NCBI GenBank assembly: GCA_016744275.1
Contig: JADGEP010000031.1
Coordinates: forward strand, 2,472-16,635
Length of the DNA: 14,164 bases
Source: Candidatus Krumholzibacteriia bacterium
GTDB taxonomy: Bacteria; Krumholzibacteriota; Krumholzibacteriia; LZORAL124-64-63
Direction: 5' to 3'
Part shown: one piece after another, positions 1-7,970 of the stretch
Position numbering within the stretch: position 1 is the first letter of the stretch
Layout: the number at the start of each line of letters is the position of its first letter
Position numbers and translations under genes: made by a program
Notes under the pieces: model-generated
Databases searched by the model: none
What the model was told of the DNA's origin: nothing
What the model saw: only the letters and a program-made list of their open reading frames with translations

Positions 1-2042
1 CGCCCCGCCGCAGACTTCAACTGCGGGTCGCTGTCCAGGTACTCGCGGGCGTCGTCCCGGCAGGTTTGGACCAGATCCACATCAGTCAAGGGGTTGGCCA
101 GCCGGAATCCCGGCGCCCCGCTCTGACGCAGGCCCCAGGCATCACCAGGGCCCCGCAAGCGCAGATCCTCCTCAGCCAGGGCAAATCCATCGCTGTTGTC
201 GGCAAAGAAGCGGATCCGGTTGAAGCTTTCTTCGGCCAAAAAGCGATCGCACAGCAGCCAACAATAGCTTTGGGCCGTGCCACGGCCGATGCGGCCTCGC
301 AACTGGTGCAACTGCGCCAGGCCAAACCGCTCCGGGTTGTGAATCACCATCGCCGTGGCGTTGGGCACATCGACGCCCACCTCCACAACTGTGGTGGCCA
401 CCAGCACCTGCACTTCACCGGCAGCAAATCGGTCCATCACCGCCGCTTTATCCCGGGATTTCAAGCGGCCGTGCAATAGGGCCACCTTCAAATCGGCAAA
501 AACATCCGCCTGCAACCGCTCCCATTCCACGGTGGCTGCTTTCAAATCCTGCCCCTCGGTTTCTTCGATAACCGGGTAGATGACATACACCTGACGACCC
601 TGCGCAACCTCCTGCCGACAGGCTTCCCACACCTCGTCTTCGTCTTTCTCCCGCACGATGGAAGTGCGGATCGGCTGCCGTCCGGCCGGCAATTCGTCGA
701 TCACCGACAGGTCCAGATCGCCAAACAGCGTCAGCGAAAGGCTGCGCGGGATGGGTGTGGCGCTCATCACCATCAAGTGCGCCACCTGCCCATCTTCGGC
801 CGCTTGGCCGGATGCCCCCCGTTGCCGGACGCCAAACCGGTGCTGCTCATCGATAATGGACAACGCCAACCGCGGCACCCGCACATCTTCCTGAATGATG
901 GCGTGGGTGCCCATGAGCAGGTCCACCTCACCGGCGGCCACTCCGGCCAAAATGGCCCGCCGTTCAGCCGCCGGGGTTGATCCCGTCAAAGTTTCGGTGC
1001 TCACACCAATGGCGTCGCACAGTTTGCCGATGCTCACACCATGCTGCCGGGCCAGAACTTCAGTCGGGGCCATGAGCACCGCCTGGTACCCCTGTTCGAT
1101 GACAAATAAGGCCGCAATCAGGGCCACCAGAGTCTTGCCGGATCCCACATCGCCCTGAACCATGCGGTGCATGGGGTCGCCAGAGCGCAAATCGGCCAGG
1201 ATCTCATTCAAGACCCGGCGCTGGGCCCGGGTCAGGTCAAAGGCCAACCCTGCCACCAGCTTGCCCGTCAATTCCCCAGGCGGCCCCATACGGATGCCCG
1301 TTTCCTGCCGGTGCGAACTGCGCCGCAACGCCATCAGCATTTGGATCGTGAACAACTCTTCGTACTTGAGGCGGGCCACGGCCCGGTCCATCGCTGGCCT
1401 GTTCGCCGGGAAATGAATATCCCGCAAGGCCGTGCCCCGGTCAGTGAACCCGTGTTTGCGGATCAGATTCGGCGGCAGGCTTTCCAGATGATGCGGCGCC
1501 GCCCGCGTCAGAGCCTGGTCAATCAGTCCACGCAGCCAATACTGCCCAATGCCAGATGTCAGTCCGTAGACAGGCACCATGCGGCCGGTATTGAGGCCCG
1601 CGGTTGCCGCCCCACCTTCAGGCTCGGCTTCAAGGATCTCAAAATCCGGATGGGCCAATTGCGGCCGGCCCCCATGAAACTGCACCACCCCGCTGGCCAT
1701 GACCTTTTTGCCGGCTCGGAATTGCTTCAGCAAGAACTTCTGATTGAACCAGACACAGAAAATCACCCCGGAGTTGTCGCCAATCGCAACGGTCAAAAGG
1801 CTGCCACCACGGCCGGTGCGCCGGTCGCTGCAGGTGAGCACCTCACCCAGGACCGTGACCTCCTGTCCCGGGCGGGCTTGGCCAATGGGCAGGCAGCTGG
1901 TGCGGTCAAAATACCGTTTGGGGTAGTGCGCCAGCAGGTCACCGACCGTCTCGAGGCCCAGCCGGGAAAGGGCCCGGGCCCGCGCTGGACCGACAGACTT
2001 GAGGAATTGGACGGGGGTTGCCAGGTTAAATTCTGGTTTCAT
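1..2042 (-). CDS. recG: ATP-dependent DNA helicase RecG (3' end cut off by window edge)
   Basis: RecG is a superfamily 2 DNA translocase that remodels stalled replication forks and Holliday junctions in the cytoplasm. 680 residues are visible; the family is usually about 690, so only a short C-terminal tail lies beyond base 1. In order I see: an N-terminal helix-hairpin segment (LKSVGPARARALSRLGL, residues 14-30); the OB-fold wedge domain (about 60-140); Walker A GDVGSGKT at 297-304; the DEQHRFG box from D398; motif III SATPIPRSL shortly after; and motif VI QLRGRIGRG from Q580. The ATG at 2042 was chosen because it places the hairpin motif close to the N-terminus, as is usual. It has a modest AAAAGG upstream. 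In-frame ATGs at 2087 and 2099 would add 15 or 19 residues and cannot be excluded. The gene is divergent from rpmB. Identity is certain; only the exact start is open. Confidence 0.97.
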   Translation of the reverse strand, partial: MKPEFNLATPVQFLKSVGPARARALSRLGLETVGDLLAHYPKRYFDRTSCLPIGQARPGQEVTVLGEVLTCSDRRTGRGGSLLTVAIGDNSGVIFCVWFNQKFLLKQFRAGKKVMASGVVQFHGGRPQLAHPDFEILEAEPEGGAATAGLNTGRMVPVYGLTSGIGQYWLRGLIDQALTRAAPHHLESLPPNLIRKHGFTDRGTALRDIHFPANRPAMDRAVARLKYEELFTIQMLMALRRSSHRQETGIRMGPPGELTGKLVAGLAFDLTRAQRRVLNEILADLRSGDPMHRMVQGDVGSGKTLVALIAALFVIEQGYQAVLMAPTEVLARQHGVSIGKLCDAIGVSTETLTGSTPAAERRAILAGVAAGEVDLLMGTHAIIQEDVRVPRLALSIIDEQHRFGVRQRGASGQAAEDGQVAHLMVMSATPIPRSLSLTLFGDLDLSVIDELPAGRQPIRTSIVREKDEDEVWEACRQEVAQGRQVYVIYPVIEETEGQDLKAATVEWERLQADVFADLKVALLHGRLKSRDKAAVMDRFAAGEVQVLVATTVVEVGVDVPNATAMVIHNPERFGLAQLHQLRGRIGRGTAQSYCWLLCDRFLAEESFNRIRFFADNSDGFALAEEDLRLRGPGDAWGLRQSGAPGFRLANPLTDVDLVQTCRDDAREYLDSDPQLKSAAG

Positions 2043-2111
2043 GGCCTTTTCGCGGGTTCGGGGCTCATCCGGCGGCTGGAAAGGCATCCGGGGGCCCATG
2101 CAGATAAATTC

Positions 2112-2140
2112 TTGCTGAGCATGCGTTCACATGTTAAATT
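2112..2140 (+). promoter_or_regulatory. Candidate extended -10 promoter for rpmB
   Basis: TTGCTG (2112-2117) and TAAATT (2135-2140) are separated by 17 bases. The second box is preceded by TGT, giving an extended -10 form. It matches sigma-70 consensus at 3/6 and 4/6 positions. Transcription would begin near 2147, leaving a leader of about 33 bases before rpmB. It lies in the recG/rpmB divergent gap (2043-2179). This is an inference from sequence match alone. Confidence 0.4.
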
Positions 2141-2179
2141 GCCGCTCCTGTGAATTCAACTCCCCAGGAGGAAAGTCTC

Positions 2180-2371
2180 ATGAGCAGAAGGTGCTCGGTC
2201 TGCGATAAAGGCCCACAGTACGGGAACCGCGTGAGCCACGCTCACAATACCACCCGTCATCGTTGGTTGCCTAACCTGCAGAAAATCCGATTTGAAATGG
2301 ACGGCAAAGTGCAGCGCGGTTATGTGTGCACTCGCTGCATCCGGACCGGTAGCGTCAAGAAAGTCGTCTGA
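2180..2371 (+). CDS. rpmB: 50S ribosomal protein L28 (zinc-ribbon, C+ form)
   Basis: A 63-residue component of the large ribosomal subunit. It begins MSRRCSVCDKGPQYGNRVSH and carries the L28 signature of a basic N-terminal zinc ribbon followed by NTTRHRWLPNLQ. Cys5/Cys8 and Cys50/Cys53 form two CxxC pairs, so this is the zinc-binding (C+) paralogue type rather than the zinc-independent form induced under zinc limitation in some bacteria. The ATG at 2180 is set by a perfect AGGAGG at 2166-2171, eight bases upstream; a longer in-frame reading from 2150 would bury this site and is not credible. It is a single-gene unit, divergent from recG and convergent with the TPR-parvulin gene. No bL33 or other L28 partner gene is next to it. 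Confidence 0.98.
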   Translation: MSRRCSVCDKGPQYGNRVSHAHNTTRHRWLPNLQKIRFEMDGKVQRGYVCTRCIRTGSVKKVV

Positions 2372-2407
2372 TAGGCCCCGGCCTATTGACCTTGCTTGCC
2401 TGGCGGC

Positions 2408-2440
2408 GATCCCGAAACTTGTTAAGCTACGGGATCCTTT
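2408..2440 (+). terminator. Possible Rho-independent terminator after rpmB
   Basis: GATCCCG (2408-2414) and CGGGATC (2430-2436) form a perfect 7-bp inverted repeat with a 15-base loop, followed on the plus strand by CTTTT. It lies 36 bases after the rpmB stop and overlaps the last codons of the convergent TPR-parvulin gene. The loop is long and the T run short, so the call is tentative. On the minus strand no T run follows, so it would act mainly for rpmB. Confidence 0.4.
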
Positions 2441-3884
2441 TGAAGATATGATATAGCCCTTTCGATTCAATCGGAGGGCTTATCTCATTTATACCCAAGC
2501 CTTTGAGGCCGTCGCGTATTTCGGCCACCATCTCCGCGGGATCCACCCAACCGATATCTCCCCCACGCACAGCCGCTGGTCCTGCGGAAAAGCGCACCAC
2601 CAGGGAGGTGAACTCTTCACCCGTGGCCAACTCGGCCTGCACTTGCCGCACGGCGTCCATCGTGCCCAAAACCATATGCTGCAGCCGGATTTTCCCCGCG
2701 CTGAGCTGCCCCTGGGTCTCAGCCCGCGAATTGAGCAGGCGCGCTTCCCAAATCTCCAACTGTTCATTGTTGGCGGTATCTAGAATCTGCAGATTGGTCA
2801 GCTCGGCCAGGGCCTCGTCCCAGCGGGCCAGCCCTTCGAGCAATTGGATGCGCACCACGCGTGCCGTCAGCATTTGCGGGTCCAACGCGATGGAACGCTC
2901 GACTTCCGCCAGGGCTTCGACCGAGCGCCCCATTTTTTCCAGGTGAATACCGTAGTTGAAGCGGCCCACAGGATCATCCGGGACCTGGTCCAGGAACGTC
3001 CGGAAATGGTAGTCCGCCTCCTCGACCTGCCCGCTGACTTCCAGCGCATTGGCCAGATTAAAACGGAACAGCGGCGTCTTGGGCGACTGCTCCACGGCCT
3101 GACGCAAATAGACCAGGGCCGAATCCACTCGCTGGTCGGCAAAATAGGCCTGCCCCAGCCCACCGTAGGTGTCTGCTCCCGGCGCGATCAAAACCGCTCG
3201 CCGGCAAAATTCCACCGCCCGGGGTTTGTCCCCGGCCATGATGCTCAACTCCGCCGCTGTCAGCAGATCTTCAGGCGCGCCGCCGCCCTCACGATTCATC
3301 GCCGCCGCCAGGTGGTTCAAGCTCTGGGCCCACATGCCCTTGCCCGCGGCAATTTCCGCCAGCAAGCGGCTCAACCAAGGTTCATTCAAGCCCAAGCGCT
3401 GCATCTGGCTGAACAATTGATAGGCTTGTCCGGTCTCGTTTTCCGCCAAAGCCAAGCGAGCCAATCCTTCCAGGATGCCCAGATGGTCCACCGTCTGGCT
3501 CAAACCCGCGTGCCACTGTTCCTTGGCTTCAATAGTTCGGTCGGATCGCAACAGGGCGCGGCCGTACCAGTAGCGCGCCTCGGTGTTTTCAGGCGCCAGG
3601 CCGACGGCAGTCGCGCCATACTCCACGGCTTCGCTCAAGCGTTCTTCCTGCACTCCCATGACAACCAATGGCAAAAGCACTTCCACATCCGGGCCATTGG
3701 CGTCCAGGCACGCTCGCAAGGCGGTGCGCGCCAATTCGAATTTTGCCTCCTGGTAGAGAGCCGGGCCCTCCTGGCAGGGGTCACTGGGGGCCGCTTCCTG
3801 GGCCATGCCCGCCGAACTGGCCAGCAGCAGCGTGAGAACGACTAGGAAAGAACAGCACCTGGAACGCAAGCAATGGGAACACAT
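2427..3884 (-). CDS. Secreted TPR protein with C-terminal parvulin (PpiC-type) peptidyl-prolyl isomerase domain
   Basis: 485 residues. An N-terminal Sec signal peptide has basic residues at 7-9, a hydrophobic core SFLVVLTLLLASS, and likely signal peptidase I cleavage after GMA at 26-28, so the protein should be in the periplasm or outside the cell. Residues about 33-390 are tetratricopeptide repeats (for example SEAVEYGATAVGLAPENTEA). Residues about 398-485 match the PpiC/rotamase fold: KIRLQHM with His403 at the start, GGDIGW at 441-446, and the closing GLYHIFKRI with His479. Parvulins assist folding of exported proteins by prolyl isomerisation. The residue at the usual catalytic Cys/Asp position is Gly435, so activity may be weak or lost and the domain may only bind substrate. 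The ATG at 3884 is chosen because the signal peptide follows at once; an open frame to 4082 would cover the decamer repeats and the receiver gene start. The divergent neighbour is a receiver protein. TPR content and signal peptide are clear; the specific client is unknown. Confidence 0.9.
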   Translation of the reverse strand: MCSHCLRSRCCSFLVVLTLLLASSAGMAQEAAPSDPCQEGPALYQEAKFELARTALRACLDANGPDVEVLLPLVVMGVQEERLSEAVEYGATAVGLAPENTEARYWYGRALLRSDRTIEAKEQWHAGLSQTVDHLGILEGLARLALAENETGQAYQLFSQMQRLGLNEPWLSRLLAEIAAGKGMWAQSLNHLAAAMNREGGGAPEDLLTAAELSIMAGDKPRAVEFCRRAVLIAPGADTYGGLGQAYFADQRVDSALVYLRQAVEQSPKTPLFRFNLANALEVSGQVEEADYHFRTFLDQVPDDPVGRFNYGIHLEKMGRSVEALAEVERSIALDPQMLTARVVRIQLLEGLARWDEALAELTNLQILDTANNEQLEIWEARLLNSRAETQGQLSAGKIRLQHMVLGTMDAVRQVQAELATGEEFTSLVVRFSAGPAAVRGGDIGWVDPAEMVAEIRDGLKGLGINEISPPIESKGLYHIFKRIP

Positions 3885-3910
3885 GTGTCTAAAAACCTCG
3901 CCATCGGGCA

Positions 3911-3960
3911 GATTTGAGTTTGATTTGAGCTGATTTGAGCTGATTCGAACTGATTTGAGC
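3911..3960. repeat. Five helically phased decamer repeats (consensus TGATTTGAGC) in a divergent intergenic region
   Basis: The core GATTTGAG occurs at 3911, 3922, 3932 and 3952, with a variant GATTCGAA at 3942. Spacing is 11, 10, 10 and 10 bases, close to one turn of B-DNA. The last copy runs into the perfect palindrome TTGAGCTCAA (3955-3964). The array lies in the 166-base gap (3885-4050) between the TPR-parvulin gene and the receiver gene. It could be a cluster of regulator sites on one DNA face, or a simple slippage repeat. I see no convincing -35/-10 pair on either strand in this gap. Confidence 0.85.
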
Positions 3961-4050
3961 TCAAGTCGGCAGGGCACAAACCGATATCCAGAAGAGAGAA
4001 CCTGAGGGAACCCATCCAGTTCCCAACTCAAGAAGGGTAAAGATACTGCC

Positions 4051-4446
4051 ATGACCGACGCCGCGAAACCCCGAATCCTCATCGTCGAAGACGATCCGGA
4101 TCTGCGTACGATCCTGAAGATGCAGCTGCTCAGTCACGAATTCGAGATCGCCGAAGCCTGCAATGGCGCCGAAGGCTACCAAGCGGTGCAGGACCAAACA
4201 CCGGACTGCGTGATCCTGGACCTGATGATGCCTGTATTGGATGGATTCGGATTCCTGAAGCGCGTGCGCAGTATCATGGCCATGACTGAGGTCCCGATCA
4301 TGATTCTGACGGCCAGCGAAGATGAGCGCAACAAAGTGCGCGGCTTCCAATACCAGGCCGATTCCTATATGGCCAAGCCCTACGACCTGGAAGCTTTGAC
4401 CACAGAAGTGAAACGATTGTTGGCGGTGTCCAAAAGCCCTGCCTAG
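4051..4446 (+). CDS. Single-domain response regulator (CheY-like receiver)
   Basis: 131 residues forming only a receiver domain, with no DNA-binding or enzymatic output domain. Key residues are all present: acidic cluster E13-D14-D15, phospho-acceptor D57 in VILDLMMPVLDGFGFL, switch T87 in ILTAS, and K109 in the MAKPYD loop. Such proteins accept phosphate from a histidine kinase and act by protein-protein contact or as phosphorelay intermediates in the cytoplasm. Start ATG 4051 has GAAGGG at 4032-4037, a slightly long 13-base spacing. No kinase, chemotaxis or phosphotransfer gene is nearby. It is divergent from the TPR-parvulin gene with the decamer array between them, and convergent with the second TPR gene 48 bases downstream. 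The 4447-4494 gap shows no clear terminator. The receiver identity is certain; its pathway is unknown. Confidence 0.96.
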   Translation: MTDAAKPRILIVEDDPDLRTILKMQLLSHEFEIAEACNGAEGYQAVQDQTPDCVILDLMMPVLDGFGFLKRVRSIMAMTEVPIMILTASEDERNKVRGFQYQADSYMAKPYDLEALTTEVKRLLAVSKSPA

Positions 4447-4494
4447 TCACAAGTCCTACCGAATGAAGAGTCCCGCGTAGTCGAGCAGCCGCCC

Positions 4495-6168
4495 TCAGGC
4501 AATCCAGTTGCGCACCGGGTCCAGCCAGAACGACGCGTCCAACCAGAACCCCATCAAATTTTCCGGATGCACTTCGCGATGCCCTGCCACCATGGCGGCG
4601 GCTTCAGCAGCCTGTCCGCAATTGACCTGATAATGCACCGCCCCCGGCAGGCATGAGTCGGGAATCACGGGCACCGGTTTCCAGTCCGGAGCAATTTCAC
4701 CCGACGCCACCGCGGCAGCCCGGGTTTGCAAACGCAATACGCCTTCAGTGGCCAACCCCTGGTCCACCAGTTTTTGACAAGACCACCAGCACTTGGTATC
4801 GGCGCCCTGGAGGAACTCTGACCGGGCGCCCAGGAATGTCCAAGCAGCTTCAGCGATGGCCTCATCCCCACCATCTGCCGTCTCATCCGGGGCCGACGGA
4901 ACCCGGCCCTGTTGCACCGCCACCAACCCCTCCAAATATAAGGGGCGATTGTCGCGCCCTTCGGTACCCGCCGAAGGCCAACGGCTCAACACCCCGGCAA
5001 CTTCCTGGAAATTTCGGGCCGCCAGTTGATGACAGGCCTGGAGGTAGAAGTAGATGGGCTCGGCCGTCCACTCGTCCACCAAAGCGGTCAACCGCCGGCC
5101 ACAGGCAGCTGGCTGATCCGTCAGATGCTCAGCGGCCGCCAGCAGCAACTCGGCGCGGGCAAAATTGCGGATCAGGTCGGGCCACTCTCCCAACACATCA
5201 CGCACCGAAGCGGCGCGACCGGTCATCAGGGCCAATACTCCGCGCAAATAGGCCGCAAAAAGTTCTTCATGAGTGCTGGCGGGCTTGGCGTCCTGCAGCT
5301 TTTCGTCGGCTTCCCGCAAAAACTCGGCCGCCGCATGGAGCTGCCCCTCTTCGGCCAGGATCAGCCCTTTGAGATCAACAGCCGTGCGGTAGGATTCATT
5401 GAGAGCCAAGGCCGCTTCCACCTCGGCCAGGGCCTTTTCATTCTGACCCATTTGAAATAGGGCCGCCGCATGACGGGTGCGATAATCCGGATACCGTGGG
5501 CGGCGTTCGACCAGGTCGGCGAAGCGCTCAAGTCCTTCTTCCCAACGGCCGGCACGGCAAAGAGCCACCGCCGAGGCGACTTCTTCTTTCTCAGACTGCC
5601 CACTGAGGCTGCGCTCCAATATCGTCATCAAATCATCGGGAATATTCGACTCTTGATAGGGACCTTTGTCGGCCAAGCTGTTGATCAGCCAATGATCCAC
5701 CCGGCGCCCGGATTCCACCAGATCGTTGAGGCTGAGCACCGCTTCACGATCTCGGCCCAACGCCTGCAACGCCACCGCCTCCAGCAGGCGGGCCTCGGCG
5801 TAGTCGGCGTTCAGGCGCAGCGCGACCCGGCCTTCAACCAGAGCCGTTTCCCACGAACCGGTCAGGCCATGAGCGGCGCCCAACAGACAATGCAAATCCG
5901 GATACTGATCCCAAAGCGCGGCGGCTTCGGCAAAATAAGGAACCGCTTCGGCCTTGGCTTCAGTCCGCAAAAGACGACGGCCCTCCCGAAGGAGAGCCTG
6001 TCGAAAATGGAAACTGGCCAACGAACCCGAAGGCGTGTCGGATTTTCCGAGAGCCGCGATGCGCAGAGAGTCCACCGCCTCGGCGTAACGTCCCTCTTCC
6101 AGATGGTCCACTCCCTCGGCGTAGGCTTTACTGCGCCCACTGCCCAGGAATCGTCCAAGCAACGACAT
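4495..6168 (-). CDS. Cytoplasmic TPR-repeat protein translationally coupled to ftsZ
   Basis: 557 residues, rich in Ala, Leu and Glu, with no signal peptide and no transmembrane segment. TPR-like helical pairs are recognisable at about 13-43 (YAEGVDHLEEGRYAEAVDSL), 120-154, 200-260 (including RAGRWEEGLERFADLVERRP) and 262-290; the C-terminal 250 residues look alpha-helical but the repeats are degenerate. TPR domains act as protein-binding scaffolds; I recognise no enzymatic domain. The ATG at 6168 lies one base after the ftsZ TGA (TGAGATG), so reinitiation or coupling with ftsZ is likely; an open frame to 6321 overlaps ftsZ and is not used. The N-terminus MSLLGRFLGSGRSK looks like a short amphipathic segment. 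Position as the last gene of the dcw cluster makes a division-related role plausible, but that is inference from context. I cannot name a family. Confidence 0.88.
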   Translation of the reverse strand: MSLLGRFLGSGRSKAYAEGVDHLEEGRYAEAVDSLRIAALGKSDTPSGSLASFHFRQALLREGRRLLRTEAKAEAVPYFAEAAALWDQYPDLHCLLGAAHGLTGSWETALVEGRVALRLNADYAEARLLEAVALQALGRDREAVLSLNDLVESGRRVDHWLINSLADKGPYQESNIPDDLMTILERSLSGQSEKEEVASAVALCRAGRWEEGLERFADLVERRPRYPDYRTRHAAALFQMGQNEKALAEVEAALALNESYRTAVDLKGLILAEEGQLHAAAEFLREADEKLQDAKPASTHEELFAAYLRGVLALMTGRAASVRDVLGEWPDLIRNFARAELLLAAAEHLTDQPAACGRRLTALVDEWTAEPIYFYLQACHQLAARNFQEVAGVLSRWPSAGTEGRDNRPLYLEGLVAVQQGRVPSAPDETADGGDEAIAEAAWTFLGARSEFLQGADTKCWWSCQKLVDQGLATEGVLRLQTRAAAVASGEIAPDWKPVPVIPDSCLPGAVHYQVNCGQAAEAAAMVAGHREVHPENLMGFWLDASFWLDPVRNWIA

Positions 6169-6169
6169 C

Positions 6170-7768
<1,599 letters not shown>

Positions 7769-7821
7769 GACACCCGGCTCCTCCTTGAGTGGGCCGCCCC
7801 ACCCTGTCCGGGATTTCGCCT

Positions 7822-7854
7822 CCGGTCCCGGCAAAATCCTTTTGCCAGGTCCAG
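7822..7854 (-). promoter_or_regulatory. Stable imperfect hairpin in the ftsZ leader
   Basis: On the minus strand CTGGACCTGGCAAAA and TTTTGCCGGGACCGG pair as a 15-position stem around a GGA loop, with one A-A mismatch and two G-U pairs. The inner seven pairs are perfect (GGCAAAA/TTTTGCC). It ends about 53 bases before the ftsZ ATG. No T run follows, so it is not a standard terminator. The CGGGA in its 3' arm (7826-7830) could instead pair with TCCCG at 7809-7813, an alternative, mutually exclusive structure. A role in ftsZ mRNA stability or translation is inference. Confidence 0.5.
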
Positions 7855-7888
7855 TCCCGATCAGAGTGCTAAAAATGCGTCTCTTGCT

Positions 7889-7917
7889 TAACTAGCACAA
7901 CATCAACGACCAGCCAA
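7889..7917 (-). promoter_or_regulatory. Weak candidate promoter for ftsZ
   Basis: Minus-strand TTGGCT (7917-7912) and TAGTTA (7894-7889), preceded by TGC, are 17 bases apart in the ftsA-ftsZ gap. The -35 shares four bases and the -10 only two with sigma-70 consensus. The gap itself (7769-7970) makes a separate ftsZ promoter likely, but this exact site is a weak match. Confidence 0.2.
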
Positions 7918-7970
7918 GGGTTATTTTCACAGGGGTGCGATTTTCTCGCCTTTTCCGTCTCCCCCAGGCA

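Noticed and set aside
1167..2153. A 328-codon plus-strand open frame opposite the recG N-terminal half
   Set aside because: The minus frame is an intact RecG; the plus frame shows no family motif.
2371..2386. ATAGGC/GCCTAT hairpin at the rpmB stop codon as a terminator
   Set aside because: Only a 6-bp stem with a 4-base loop and no T run after it; the inverted repeat at 2408-2436 is a better candidate.
2844..3845. A 333-codon plus-strand open frame opposite the TPR-parvulin gene
   Set aside because: Composition (many Gln, Arg, His) is that of an antisense reading of a G+C-rich gene; the minus frame has a signal peptide and two domains.
3885..4082. N-terminal extension of the TPR-parvulin protein up to 4082
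   Set aside because: It would translate the decamer repeats, overlap the receiver gene, and bury the signal peptide at residue 67.
7864..7872. GAGTGCTAA, identical to one arm of the CIRCE (HrcA) operator, upstream of ftsZ
   Set aside because: The partner arm TTAGCACTC is not present nine bases away; the only pairing arm (TAGCAC, 7893-7898) lies on the other side with a 21-base spacing. Treated as a chance half site.
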